A stretch of 64,000 nucleotides of DNA from an uncultured Pelagibacteraceae bacterium (GCA_902580565.1 CACHLD010000003.1:39940-103939); one strand, 5' to 3'; counted from the first letter of the stretch, positions 45,445-56,611 are shown. The notes: generated by a model from the letters alone, not told the origin. Numbers and translations: made by a program.

Positions 45445-45925
45445 TTTTTAAAAAATTTTCAGCAGCAGAAAGCTCACAGGTAGCTGTTTCTTTTTCTTCC
45501 TCTACTTTTTTTACTTCACCATTTTGTACTAGCATCGTGTATCTAGTAGATCTTGTTCCAAGTCCCTTCTCAAACTTATCAACTTCTGCTCCTATAGATT
45601 TTGTAAATTGGAGAAATGGATCACCAGCCATAAATATTTTGTTTTCAATATTTTGATTTTCTCCCCAGGCTTTCATAACATTTGGATCATTTACAGCTAT
45701 ACATATTATTTTTGAAACTCCTTTTTTTTGTGCTAAGTCGTAATTTTTTATGTAACCTGGTAAATGAAGTGCGGAACATGTTTTAGTAAACGCTCCTGGC
45801 ATGCCTAAAATAATAGTTTTTTCATTTTTACATAATTCTAAAATATTAATTTTTTTAACATTATTATTTTCATCAAGATAAAATAATTCTGAGTCCGGTA
45901 ATTTATCTCCTACTTTTAATTTCAT
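45437..45925 (-). CDS. Peroxiredoxin, Prx5-type
   Basis: The 162-residue thiol peroxidase has the peroxidatic Cys50 in MPGAFTKTCSALHLPGY. The family motif is normally PGAFTPTCS; here the second Pro is Lys. Other Prx5 features are VNDPNVMKAW near 78-87, ADP-like GDPFLQFTKSIGAE near 101-114 and GTRSTRYTMLVQNG near 122-135. A second Cys sits near the C-terminus in ATCELS. These enzymes reduce hydroperoxides with glutaredoxin or thioredoxin. It overlaps the thrC stop by 4 bp on the same strand. Confidence 0.9.
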   Translation of the reverse strand: MKLKVGDKLPDSELFYLDENNNVKKINILELCKNEKTIILGMPGAFTKTCSALHLPGYIKNYDLAQKKGVSKIICIAVNDPNVMKAWGENQNIENKIFMAGDPFLQFTKSIGAEVDKFEKGLGTRSTRYTMLVQNGEVKKVEEEKETATCELSAAENFLKTI

Positions 45926-47298
45926 TGTATTTTGCTTAAAATATAGTTTTTAACATCAGAATTTGAATTTCCAATAATATCGAATTTTTCTATTTTATTT
46001 AGATACATTTTCAAATGTTCTGGCGCCTCTAAATTTTTTCCTGTAACTTTTTTAGTAGTATCATTGAATTTATAAGGGTGAGCTGTTCCTAGAACTATAA
46101 TATTCTTTAAATTTTTGACTTTATTTGCTGCCCCAACCCCTGTTGCTGTATGTGGATCAATTATAAATTGATGATCTTTAAAGATTTTATTAATAATATT
46201 TTTTGTCTCTTCGTCAGTTATTTTAATACCTTCAAAGTCTTTCTTTATTTTTTCAATTTCGTTTTTTTTTAAATTAAACGAACCTTTTAAAGATAATTCA
46301 TCCATTAGAGAGACAACTTTGTTATCATTTTCATCCATAATATAAAACAGTAATCTCTCAAAATTACTAGCTACCTGGATATCCATACTTGGTGTGATAG
46401 ATGGTTGAACTCTGTCTGGTTTATATTCTCCAGTATTTATAACTCTTTGTAAAATATCATTTTTATTTGTGGCAACTATTAGTTTGTTTATTGGTAGCCC
46501 CATTTTTTTAGCAATATAGCCAGCATAAATATCTCCAAAGTTACCAGTTGGTACTGAAAAACTTATATTTTCCTTTTTTAATTTAAAGTATGAATAAAAA
46601 TAATAAACAATCTGACAAATAATCCTCGCCCAATTAATAGAATTTACACCAGACATATTTATTTTTGTTCTAAAAGTATCTTCATTAAACAACTCTTTTA
46701 TAATTTTTTGACAATCATCAAATGATCCCTCTATCGCAACATTATAAATATTAGGTCCACCAATAGTTGTCATAATTTTTCTTTGAGTTTCAGAAATTTT
46801 ATTATGCGGATGCAGTACAAAAAGATTTATATTTTTTCTATTACTTAAAGCAGCTATTGCAGCAGATCCAGTATCGCCAGAAGTAGCTACAACTACATTG
46901 ACGATCTTTTTTTTAGCGACTTGCAAATGATCATACATGTTTCCAATAATCTGCATTGCAATGTCTTTAAAAGCTAAAGTTGGTCCATGATAAAGTTCTA
47001 ATAGATTTATTTCTCCAATTTTTTTTAGTTTAACAACCTCTTTGACAGTAAAACTTTTGTATGACTTATCTATTAAAAAATTAAGTTCATCCTTATTGAT
47101 TTCATTTGAACAAAAATTAAATATTATTTCTGTTGCGAGATCTTTATAGCTTAATTGACTTAATCTATTTAAATCTCCTTTATCATATTTTTTTATTTCA
47201 CTAGGTAAAAATAACCCTCCACCTGGTGCTAAGCCTCTTAAGAAAATATCTTTAAAACTAAATTTTAAAGATTTATCTCTTGTGCTGAAATAGTTCAT
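45922..47298 (-). CDS. thrC: Threonine synthase
   Basis: ThrC converts phosphohomoserine to threonine. The 458-residue PLP enzyme has the N-terminal MNYFSTRDKSLKFSFKDIF of the long (class 1) type, the PLP lysine in YHGPTLAFKDIAMQ near 103-116, ATSGDTGSAAIAAL near 138-151, the SVPTGNFGDIYAGYIA phosphate-binding loop near 244-259 and a C-terminal GTAHPYKF. It overlaps surf1 by 4 bp and ends the cox transcript together with the peroxiredoxin gene. thrB faces it from the plus strand. Confidence 0.95.
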   Translation of the reverse strand: MNYFSTRDKSLKFSFKDIFLRGLAPGGGLFLPSEIKKYDKGDLNRLSQLSYKDLATEIIFNFCSNEINKDELNFLIDKSYKSFTVKEVVKLKKIGEINLLELYHGPTLAFKDIAMQIIGNMYDHLQVAKKKIVNVVVATSGDTGSAAIAALSNRKNINLFVLHPHNKISETQRKIMTTIGGPNIYNVAIEGSFDDCQKIIKELFNEDTFRTKINMSGVNSINWARIICQIVYYFYSYFKLKKENISFSVPTGNFGDIYAGYIAKKMGLPINKLIVATNKNDILQRVINTGEYKPDRVQPSITPSMDIQVASNFERLLFYIMDENDNKVVSLMDELSLKGSFNLKKNEIEKIKKDFEGIKITDEETKNIINKIFKDHQFIIDPHTATGVGAANKVKNLKNIIVLGTAHPYKFNDTTKKVTGKNLEAPEHLKMYLNKIEKFDIIGNSNSDVKNYILSKIQ

Positions 47299-47957
47299 TT
47301 TTTTCTTCTAAAATATAAATAATAAAATATTATTGAAATTGATATTGCATACCATGTTATAGCATATTTAAGGTGATTATTTGGCACATCAACACTAATC
47401 TTTTTTGGTAGTGGTGTCTTTACTTGACCATCTTCAAGAAAAATTACAAATTCATTAAATTGTTTGCCTGTGAATTCTCTTATATCCTCTAAATTTATTG
47501 AAAACCAAACATTATCTACAATATCATTGGCAGGTTTAAACATATTTGGTTTATAAATTTTTCTTAAAAATCCAACAATTTTTTGCTCAGCACCTTTTTG
47601 TGAGTTTATAGTTGGACTTCCTTTTAGCTCTTTACTAATCCAGCCTCTATTTATTAGAACATTTTCATTTTTATCAGTCTTAAAAGGAGTTATTACATCA
47701 TATCCTGGTTTTCCACTATCATTTAAACTATATAAATAAATTTGCTGATCAAAATTAAATTTTCCCTTAGCGTTTACTCTATAGTAATTTTTTTTAATTA
47801 AATTCGAATACTCTACGGGTCTTGATTTTAATCCAATGGTTATTTCATTAATAATTTCTAGTTTCCATTGTAATCTATAAAGTTGCCAAGTACCTAGAGC
47901 ACAAAATATTGTTATAAAAAAAATTACAAATAACTGAAATAAAAATGCTTTTTTCAA
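47295..47957 (-). CDS. SURF1-family cytochrome c oxidase assembly protein
   Basis: SURF1 helps insert heme a into cytochrome oxidase. The protein has an N-terminal membrane helix leading into GTWQLYRLQWK, a periplasmic domain with ESP-type landmarks (YSLNDSGKPGYDVITPFK, VLINRGWIS), and a C-terminal helix with NNHLKYAITWYAISISI. The open frame reaches a TTG at 47993 overlapping coxC by 29 bp; a TTG at 47957, 8 bp after coxC, gives the family-like N-terminus and I prefer it. The start remains uncertain. Its stop overlaps thrC by 4 bp. Confidence 0.9.
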   Translation of the reverse strand: MKKAFLFQLFVIFFITIFCALGTWQLYRLQWKLEIINEITIGLKSRPVEYSNLIKKNYYRVNAKGKFNFDQQIYLYSLNDSGKPGYDVITPFKTDKNENVLINRGWISKELKGSPTINSQKGAEQKIVGFLRKIYKPNMFKPANDIVDNVWFSINLEDIREFTGKQFNEFVIFLEDGQVKTPLPKKISVDVPNNHLKYAITWYAISISIIFYYLYFRRKK

Positions 47958-47964
47958 TTTGAGA

Positions 47965-48756
47965 TTAACTTCCCCAAATGTAAATGGCTGCAAATAAAAA
48001 TAACCATACTACATCAACAAAATGCCAGTACCAAGCAGCTGCTTCGAATCCAAAATGGTGCTCAGAGTTAGAGTGTCCTCTCATACTTCTGAACAAACAA
48101 ACAGCCAAAAAGATTGTACCGACTATTACGTGAAAACCGTGAAATCCTGTTGCCATATAAAAAGTTGAGCCATAAATGTTACCATCTATTGTAAATGTTG
48201 CATGATGATATTCGTAAGCCTGAAAACAAGTAAATATAAAACCTAAAAATACTGTAAGCACTAATCCATTAACCAGAGCTTTCCTGTCATTTTCTAACAT
48301 TGCATGATGCGCCCAAGTTACTGTGGTTCCTGACAGGAGTAATATTAAAGTATTAATTAATGGAATGTCCCAAGGATCAAATGTTTTTATATCTGGTGGA
48401 GGCCAAGTAGCGCCCACTGCTTCCGTTGGAAATAGACTTGCATTAAAGTATGCCCAAAACCAAGCAACAAAAAACATTACCTCTGAAGCAATAAAAAGTA
48501 CCATACCGTATCTATGACCTATTTGAACTACTTGAGTATGATGACCTTGAAATTCAGCTTCTTCAATAACGTCTCTCCACCACATGAACGAGCCATAAAT
48601 CACTAAAGCAAAACCAACAAGTAAAAGCCATAAAGCTTTTGAATGAAAATAGTAAACTGCTCCAAAAGCTAGAACTAAAGTAGAAAAAGAAACATAAATA
48701 GGCCAGGGACTTGGGTCTACTAGATGAAATCCATGTTTTTTTTCTTTAGATGACAT
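47965..48756 (-). CDS. coxC: Cytochrome c oxidase subunit III
   Basis: Subunit III of the aa3 oxidase has 263 residues and seven predicted helices. Conserved stretches are HLVDPSPWPIYVSF near 11-24, GMVLFIASEVMFFVAWFWAYF near 83, the LLLSGTTVTWAHHAM segment near 138, GFHGFHVIVGTIFL near 204, and the C-terminal EAAAWYWHFVDVVWLFLF with the conserved Glu/His-containing helix. It follows ctaG after 2 bp in the usual alphaproteobacterial order. Confidence 0.97.
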   Translation of the reverse strand: MSSKEKKHGFHLVDPSPWPIYVSFSTLVLAFGAVYYFHSKALWLLLVGFALVIYGSFMWWRDVIEEAEFQGHHTQVVQIGHRYGMVLFIASEVMFFVAWFWAYFNASLFPTEAVGATWPPPDIKTFDPWDIPLINTLILLLSGTTVTWAHHAMLENDRKALVNGLVLTVFLGFIFTCFQAYEYHHATFTIDGNIYGSTFYMATGFHGFHVIVGTIFLAVCLFRSMRGHSNSEHHFGFEAAAWYWHFVDVVWLFLFAAIYIWGS

Positions 48757-48758
48757 AA

Positions 48759-49313
48759 TTATACTTCTTTTTCTTTTTTAAAATAGTCTGATGAAAAAAA
48801 TGTAAAAGATAAGGTTACATCAGAAACATTTTTAGTTTTATTATCATCAACTACTTTTGGATCCAAGAAAAATGTCAACACAAACTCTCTTTTTTCCCCT
48901 GCTTTAAGGGTTTGTTTTTCAAAACAAAAACATCCTATCTTATTAAGATAAATACCAAATGGTGCTGGTGAAACATTAAAAGATGCAGAACCAGAGGAAA
49001 TTTTGGTGTTAGGATTCTCTACATAAAATTTTACAGTATGAACTTCTCCAGGTTTCAAGTCTAAAGTCTTGATTTCAGGAGTAAAATTCCAATCTAAAGT
49101 ACTATTTATATTAGTGTCAAATCTCATTTTAAAATCTTGATTTACTACAATTTTTGGAATTTCTTTCTTTGATGCGTTTTGAGTTGTTCCTCCAAAGCCG
49201 GTAACTCTACAAAATAAATCGTAAAGAGGTACTGCTGCAAAAGATAACCCTAACATAAATAAAAAAATTGATACTAATATTATAGGTGTAAGTTTTCTTT
49301 TGTTTATACTCAT
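48759..49313 (-). CDS. ctaG: Cytochrome c oxidase assembly protein CtaG/Cox11
   Basis: Cox11/CtaG delivers copper to the CuB site of subunit I. The 184-residue protein has one N-terminal membrane helix (about 10-30) running into AAVPLYDLFCRVTGFGGTTQ, then an immunoglobulin-like periplasmic domain. The copper-binding CFCF motif lies in KIGCFCFEKQTL. It starts in the stop codon of the 36-residue membrane ORF (TAATG) and is followed by coxC. Confidence 0.95.
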   Translation of the reverse strand: MSINKRKLTPIILVSIFLFMLGLSFAAVPLYDLFCRVTGFGGTTQNASKKEIPKIVVNQDFKMRFDTNINSTLDWNFTPEIKTLDLKPGEVHTVKFYVENPNTKISSGSASFNVSPAPFGIYLNKIGCFCFEKQTLKAGEKREFVLTFFLDPKVVDDNKTKNVSDVTLSFTFFSSDYFKKEKEV

Positions 49314-49423
49314 TAAATTTCCCTATTATAAATCCCTATATTATAGAATGTAAGTACAAATAAAAAAACCATAAATAAAATAAGAATAACAGCTGTTACA
49401 AGGTTCTTTTTCTTTTTATTCAT
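49313..49423 (-). CDS. 36-residue single-helix membrane protein in the cox operon
   Basis: This ORF is too short for routine gene calling. It reads MNKKKKNLVTA, then a hydrophobic helix of about 20 residues (VILILFMVFLFVLTFYNIGI), then YNREI. Its ATG overlaps the ctaB stop as ATGA, and its TAA overlaps the ctaG ATG as TAATG, which is strong evidence that it is translated. It occupies the place of the small CoxF-type gene found between ctaB and ctaG in other Alphaproteobacteria. Function is unknown; a small oxidase subunit or assembly helper is likely from context. Confidence 0.8.
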   Translation of the reverse strand: MNKKKKNLVTAVILILFMVFLFVLTFYNIGIYNREI

Positions 49424-50343
49424 GAGTTTGCTTTAATTAAATTATCAAATAATAATGTTAAAAATATAAAAAATAAGTAAAATATTGAGTAAACAAAAAT
49501 TTTCCTTGCTATAATATTTGAGCTTTTTGAATTGCCTTCGATGAATAATCTATAACATAAATATACATAATAAGTTGTCATTATTAGAGAAGCTGTCAGA
49601 TAAAAAAAGCTGGCAAAATCAAAAAAATAAGGAGCTATAACAACTGGAAACATTAAGAAAGAATATACAAGAATGTTTAATTTCGTTTTTTTTGATCCAG
49701 CTATAATTGGTAACATTGGAATTTTAGCAATTTTATAATCTCCAGCTTTATATAAACTTAAAGCCCAGAAATGAGATGGAGTCCAAAAAAATATTATTAA
49801 AAATAAAATAATCGGTTCTATTGAAATTTGTCCTGTAGCTATAGTCCAGCCTATAACGGGAGGTAAAGCTCCAGCTGCACCTCCAATTACAATATTTTGT
49901 GGAGTTTTTCTTTTTAACCAAATTGTATAAATAAAAAAATAAAAGCCAATAGTAAATGCTAAAAGAGCTGATGATAATAAATTTGAAGACTGGTAAAGAA
50001 TTGTTGTCGATAATATAGATAAAATTATACCAAAATATAATGCTTGATTCTTTTTAACTCTTCCAGTTGGTATTGGTCTCAAGCACGTTCTGCTCATTAA
50101 AGCATCTAAATCCGACTCGTACCACATATTTAAAGCTCCAGCTGCTCCTGATCCCATTGCAACTGCTAATAAAGAAATAATTGAATTTGATAAAGTAATA
50201 TTAGTAGGTGAAATAATCAATCCTACCATACAAGTAAACAAAACTAGAGACATAACCCTAGGTTTCATCAAATTAAAAAAAGATTGTAAATTGAGTACCA
50301 AACTTGGTTTATTATTTCTAGATTTTGTTAGTATTTGGCTCAA
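49420..50343 (-). CDS. ctaB: Protoheme IX farnesyltransferase (heme O synthase)
   Basis: CtaB/Cox10 attaches farnesyl to heme b, giving heme o, the precursor of heme a. The 307-residue UbiA-superfamily protein has about eight helices and the prenyl-diphosphate motif NMWYESDLDALMSRTCLRPI near 92-111. The conserved FFWTPSHFWALSLYKAGDY near 193-211 carries the second Asp-containing motif, and MLPI lies near 219. It sits one base downstream of coxA and overlaps the small membrane ORF by 3 bp. Confidence 0.96.
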   Translation of the reverse strand: MSQILTKSRNNKPSLVLNLQSFFNLMKPRVMSLVLFTCMVGLIISPTNITLSNSIISLLAVAMGSGAAGALNMWYESDLDALMSRTCLRPIPTGRVKKNQALYFGIILSILSTTILYQSSNLLSSALLAFTIGFYFFIYTIWLKRKTPQNIVIGGAAGALPPVIGWTIATGQISIEPIILFLIIFFWTPSHFWALSLYKAGDYKIAKIPMLPIIAGSKKTKLNILVYSFLMFPVVIAPYFFDFASFFYLTASLIMTTYYVYLCYRLFIEGNSKSSNIIARKIFVYSIFYLFFIFLTLLFDNLIKANS

Positions 50344-50344
50344 T

Positions 50345-52770
<2,426 letters not shown>

Positions 52771-52776
52771 GAGTTT

Positions 52777-52804
52777 TTTATACAGCTTTTAGATGATTTC
52801 ACAA
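52777..52804 (-). promoter_or_regulatory. Predicted promoter of the cox operon
   Basis: On the minus strand TTGTGA (52804-52799) and TATAAA (52782-52777) are separated by 16 bp. Transcription would begin at or within a base or two of the coxB ATG (52770), so the message may be leaderless or nearly so. The region upstream to the rsmE stop is only 52 bp, which limits the alternatives. Confidence 0.5.
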
Positions 52805-52822
52805 TTTCAATTAATGCGACAA

Positions 52823-53533
52823 TTAATGAAAATCATTGATAAAATTAACTAATGAAATAGCGCTTATTACTGCAGTATCTGATCTTAAAACGTTTCTGGA
52901 TAATGAAAAAGGTTTTACTGACAAATTTCCGAGTATTTTTTCACGTTCTTGAGTTGAAAAATCACCTTCCGGTCCAATTAAAATACATAAAGATTTGCTT
53001 TCTTTAAAATCCTCAGCTTTAAGACTTTCTCTAGAATTTACATCAGCAAATAACAACTTAGAGGTTCCATCTATATTTTTTAAAAAATCCTTTAGTTTAA
53101 TTATTTCTGAAATTTCAGGAGGGTTTAATTGATTAGATTGCTCTGTAGCTTCTATAATTATTTTCTTTGCTCTTTCGTAATTTAATTCTTTTATTTCAGT
53201 TCTTTCAGAAATGATAGGAATTATCTTATTAATACCAAGTTCTGTTGCTTTTTGAAGAATGTTATCCATTGGAATTTTTTTGACTAAACAAATTGCTAGT
53301 TCAACTTTTGATAAGGGACCGCCTTGTCTAATTTTTTCTAAAAATTTTACTTCAACTCTATCTTTTTCTAAGAAAATTATCTCACTCTTCCATTCCCCTT
53401 CTTTATTAAAAAAATTAATATTTGAGCCTCTCTTAAGTCTCATAACATTAACTACATAGTGGGTGTGCTCTTTTGAAAGTAGCTCAGTTGTATTTTCAAC
53501 TATACTGTTAGGATAATATAATCTAATATTCAT
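52823..53533 (-). CDS. rsmE: 16S rRNA (uracil-1498-N3)-methyltransferase
   Basis: RsmE methylates U1498 of 16S rRNA. The protein has an N-terminal PUA-like domain (HYVVNVMRLKRGSNINFF) and a SPOUT methyltransferase domain with QKATELGINKIIPIISERTE, ATEQSNQLNPPEI, the knot motif ILIGPEGDFSTQE and FSLSRNVLRSDTAVISAI. The frame extends to 53572, but ATG 53533 (MNIRLYYP) matches the family start. It is divergent from the CDGSH gene with a 51-bp gap. Confidence 0.94.
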   Translation of the reverse strand: MNIRLYYPNSIVENTTELLSKEHTHYVVNVMRLKRGSNINFFNKEGEWKSEIIFLEKDRVEVKFLEKIRQGGPLSKVELAICLVKKIPMDNILQKATELGINKIIPIISERTEIKELNYERAKKIIIEATEQSNQLNPPEISEIIKLKDFLKNIDGTSKLLFADVNSRESLKAEDFKESKSLCILIGPEGDFSTQEREKILGNLSVKPFSLSRNVLRSDTAVISAISLVNFINDFH

Positions 53534-53584
53534 AAATAACTTATATATAATAAACAAAATTAAATTAATCAAAGGAACTTTATT

Positions 53585-53830
53585 ATGGAAAAAGGGCTAA
53601 GAGCAGAAGACTCTCCATTAGGCGTAAATGTAGTTGAGGGAAAATCTTATTTTTGGTGTTCGTGTGGAAAAAGCTTAAAACAACCTTTTTGTGATGGATC
53701 TCACAAAGGAACAAAGTTTACTCCCCTTAAATATACGGCAGATCAATCTAAAAAAGTTTTTTTCTGTACTTGTAAACAAACTAATGATCCGCCAATGTGT
53801 GATGGATCGCATAATACAAAAGATAAATGA
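53585..53830 (+). CDS. CDGSH iron-sulfur domain protein with two motifs
   Basis: The 81-residue protein carries two complete CDGSH 2Fe-2S sites with three Cys and one His each: Cys25, Cys27, Cys36, His40 and Cys61, Cys63, Cys72, His76. Each has the CxC...PFCDGSH/PPMCDGSH layout. Tandem small CDGSH proteins are common in bacteria; a redox or cluster-transfer role is likely but undefined. A weak ribosome-binding site AAGGAA lies at 53572-53577. Its stop overlaps the HAD gene start as ATGA. Confidence 0.93.
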   Translation: MEKGLRAEDSPLGVNVVEGKSYFWCSCGKSLKQPFCDGSHKGTKFTPLKYTADQSKKVFFCTCKQTNDPPMCDGSHNTKDK

Positions 53831-54486
53831 ATACAAAGGCTATATTATTTGACGCTTACGGAACTTTATTCGATGTAAATTCTGCTGCAGAAAAATGTAA
53901 AGATAAGATAGGGGATAAGTGGGAAGTTTTTGCAAATTTTTGGAGAACAACTCAGCTTGAATATACATGGCTTAGAAGTTTAATGAAAAGACATAAAGAC
54001 TTCTGGAAGATAACAGAAGATAGCTTGGATAAGTCGATGAAAGTTTTTAATATTGATATGAGTATGAAGAACGATTTGTTAAACCTTTATAGGGTTTTAT
54101 CTCCTTATCCTGAAGTAAAAGAAGTATTAGAAAATTTAAAAAAGAGACAATTTAAACTTGCTGTACTTTCAAATGGAACTCCAGCTCTTCTTAATGAATT
54201 GGTAAAAAGTAACGATTTAGATAATCTATTTGATGATCTTTTTTCAATAGAAGAAGTTAAGATCTATAAGCCTGACGCGAAAGTTTATGACATGCCTATA
54301 AATAAATACAAAATTAAACCAAGTGAAATTGTCTTTTTAAGTGCAAACACTTGGGATGTTTCTGGTGGTGGAAACTATGGCTATAATGCTGTTTGGGTTA
54401 ATAGAAACAATAATATTTTTGATAATTTAGATTATAATCCTAAAGACGAGATAAACAATTTATCGCAGTTACTAGATTTAATTTAA
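53827..54486 (+). CDS. Haloacid dehalogenase type II (HAD superfamily)
   Basis: The 219-residue protein matches L-2-haloacid dehalogenases. Motif I is FDAYGTLFDVNSAAEKC near 7-23 with the nucleophile Asp9, motif II LSNGTPALL near 115-123, the Lys-containing EVKIYKPDAKVYD near 147-159, and motif III SANTWDVSGGGNYGYNAVWVN near 173-193. The AYGTLFD and SANxWD forms are typical of true haloacid dehalogenases rather than general phosphatases. The physiological substrate in seawater is not shown. It overlaps the CDGSH gene by 4 bp. Confidence 0.88.
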   Translation: MNTKAILFDAYGTLFDVNSAAEKCKDKIGDKWEVFANFWRTTQLEYTWLRSLMKRHKDFWKITEDSLDKSMKVFNIDMSMKNDLLNLYRVLSPYPEVKEVLENLKKRQFKLAVLSNGTPALLNELVKSNDLDNLFDDLFSIEEVKIYKPDAKVYDMPINKYKIKPSEIVFLSANTWDVSGGGNYGYNAVWVNRNNNIFDNLDYNPKDEINNLSQLLDLI

Positions 54487-54501
54487 AAGTTAGTATCTAT
54501 T

Positions 54502-55344
54502 ATGTCACAAATTGAAGTAAAAAAAGTTATTAAAGCTCTCAATGCTTCAGATGGAGCTGGAGTAAAATTAAAAAGAAGCATTGGAACACCTCAGGCAGAT
54601 TATATTGATCCATTTTTAATGTTAGATGAATTTGGATCTGAAAATAAAGATGATTATTTAGCAGGATTTCCTCCCCATCCTCATAGAGGTATAGAAACTG
54701 TAACTTACATGTTGAGCGGTAAATTTGAGCACGAGGACAGCACTGGATCTAAAGGAAAAATGGAGCCAGGTGATGTGCAGTGGATGAAGACAGGAAGAGG
54801 TATTATACATTCTGAAATGCCAGCGATGTCTGGAGGTAAATTATTAGGTTTTCAGCTATGGATTAACATGCCGGCTAAATTGAAAAAAAACAAACCTGAG
54901 TACTTGTATATTAAAGGTAAGGAATTAGGTGTTCACAAAGATAGTGAAAAGACTGTAAAAGTTATAGCTGGTAAATTTGAAAAAGCTGAAGGGCCAATAA
55001 TAAAACATAACGTTGAACCATTATACTTTCACATTATCCTTGATAAAGGAAAGGAATTTAATTGTAATGTCCCGAATAAACATAATGCTTTTATCTATTT
55101 ACTTACAGGAGAATTAAAGATTGGAGAAAAAAAACATTTTGAAACAAATAATTCAAATTTAATTTTATTGGAAAATGGAAATGAACTTAAAGTTAAAGCA
55201 ATCAAAAAAACTGAGTTTCTTTTTATTGCTGGAAAGCCAATAGGTGAACCTATTGCTAGAGGCGGTCCATTTGTAATGAATACAAAAGCTGAGATTCTTG
55301 AAGCAATTCAAGACTATAATAACGGAACATTTGCTAAATATTAA
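54502..55344 (+). CDS. Pirin-family protein
   Basis: The 280-residue bicupin shows the pirin hallmarks: DPFLMLDEFGSE near 36-47, metal-binding HPHRGIETVTYMLSGKFEHED near 58-78 with two His and a third in the same strand, GDVQWMKTGRGIIHSEMP near 90-107, and GFQLWINMPAK. The second cupin is more diverged and ends in IARGGPFVMNTKAEI. Some bacterial pirins have quercetinase activity or bind dehydrogenases; the role here is unknown. It lies between the HAD gene and the quinone oxidoreductase. Confidence 0.9.
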   Translation: MSQIEVKKVIKALNASDGAGVKLKRSIGTPQADYIDPFLMLDEFGSENKDDYLAGFPPHPHRGIETVTYMLSGKFEHEDSTGSKGKMEPGDVQWMKTGRGIIHSEMPAMSGGKLLGFQLWINMPAKLKKNKPEYLYIKGKELGVHKDSEKTVKVIAGKFEKAEGPIIKHNVEPLYFHIILDKGKEFNCNVPNKHNAFIYLLTGELKIGEKKHFETNNSNLILLENGNELKVKAIKKTEFLFIAGKPIGEPIARGGPFVMNTKAEILEAIQDYNNGTFAKY

Positions 55345-55367
55345 AAGTTCTATTAACTTAATCCAAT

Positions 55368-56342
55368 ATGTCTAAATCAATTATTATTAAAAAAAATGGT
55401 GGTCCAGAAGTTTTAGAGCTTACAGATATAAAAGTTGGTAAACCTGGACCTAATGAAATAAAAATTACTAATCTCGCGATTGGTTTAAACTATATTGACA
55501 CCTATCATAGATCTGGTTTGTATCCTGTACCCTTGCCAAGCGGTATTGGTTTAGAAGCAGCTGGGAAAATAGATGAAGTCGGATCAAACGTTACAGATTT
55601 TAATAAAGGGGATAAAATCGCATATGCCTCAATGCCACTAGGGTCTTATTCTGAGCAAAGAATAATTCCGGCCAAATCAGTGGTAAAAATACCTGAGGGG
55701 ATCTCTTATAAGATGGCTGCATCTTTAATGACAAAAGGTTTGACTACTAATTATTTACTAACACAAACTTATCCAATTAAAGCAGGAGAAACTGTGCTTT
55801 TCCATGCAGCTGCTGGAGGAGTTGGTCAAATTTTTGCTCAATGGGCTAACAGTGTTGGAGCTAAAGTAATTGGCACTGTAGGATCTGATGAAAAAATAGA
55901 GATTGCTAAAAAAAATGGTTATCAGCACGTTATTAACTATTCAAAAGATGACTTTGCTAAAGAAGTTATGAAAATTACAAATAATCAAGGTGTTACAGCT
56001 GTATTTGATGGAGTTGGAAAAAAAACTTTTAAACAGTCAATAGCGTGTTTAAAAACAAGAGGAATGATGATCAGTTTTGGGAATGCATCAGGTCCTTTAG
56101 ATCCAATTGATGTACCTAAAGATATTCAAGCAAAAAGTTTATTTTTTACAAGACCTGCAGGAGGTCATTATTTTACTGAAAAAAAAGAATTACAGGCAGC
56201 AGCAGATTTGATGTTTGAAAAAGTAAGATTTGGTAAAATCAAATTAAATATATTTAAAGAATTTAAGTTAGAAGAAGTTAAAAAAGCACATGAAGATTTA
56301 GAGGGTAGAAAGCTTCTTGGACCTTGCATAATAGTTCCTTAA
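55368..56342 (+). CDS. NADPH:quinone oxidoreductase (zeta-crystallin type)
   Basis: The 324-residue medium-chain dehydrogenase lacks the structural and catalytic zinc Cys pattern and matches the Qor branch. It has NYIDTYHRSGLYPVPLPSG near 42-60, GLEAAGKIDEVGSNV, MTKGLTTNYLL near 122, the NADP motif HAAAGGVGQIFAQWA near 148-162, and PGGHYF-like RPAGGHYF near 260. Such enzymes reduce quinones one electron at a time or other enones. Its TAA overlaps the ATG of the DUF1289 gene. Confidence 0.9.
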   Translation: MSKSIIIKKNGGPEVLELTDIKVGKPGPNEIKITNLAIGLNYIDTYHRSGLYPVPLPSGIGLEAAGKIDEVGSNVTDFNKGDKIAYASMPLGSYSEQRIIPAKSVVKIPEGISYKMAASLMTKGLTTNYLLTQTYPIKAGETVLFHAAAGGVGQIFAQWANSVGAKVIGTVGSDEKIEIAKKNGYQHVINYSKDDFAKEVMKITNNQGVTAVFDGVGKKTFKQSIACLKTRGMMISFGNASGPLDPIDVPKDIQAKSLFFTRPAGGHYFTEKKELQAAADLMFEKVRFGKIKLNIFKEFKLEEVKKAHEDLEGRKLLGPCIIVP

Positions 56343-56611
56343 TGAAAGAGTCGTTAATTTCTCCTTGTATAAGTATTTGTAAAGTAGATCCTGTGACAGG
56401 TTATTGTTATGGTTGTGCCAGAACAGAGATAGAAAAAAAAATATGGAGAGATGAAAAAACAACTAGAGAATGGAAACTTAAAAACCTTGACGAGATACTT
56501 AATAGAATGGAAGGTTGGCAATTAAGCGCTTTTAAAGAATCTTACAAACACAAATTGGAAAACGGAATATCGCTGTTTAAGAAAAACCTTTTGAAAAATG
56601 AGAGAGATTAA
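56342..56611 (+). CDS. DUF1289 (Fe-S/zinc-type Cys-rich) protein
   Basis: This 89-residue protein shows the DUF1289 signature near its N-terminus: SPCISICKVDPVTGYCYGC, with four cysteines likely to bind a metal or cluster. It continues with ARTEIEKKIWRD and a Trp-rich helix ending in MEGWQLSAF. The frame can be extended to 56324, but ATG 56342 overlaps the upstream stop in the usual TAATG manner. Function is unknown. The stop overlaps that of the convergent DUF2721 gene in a TTAA. Confidence 0.85.
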   Translation: MKESLISPCISICKVDPVTGYCYGCARTEIEKKIWRDEKTTREWKLKNLDEILNRMEGWQLSAFKESYKHKLENGISLFKKNLLKNERD

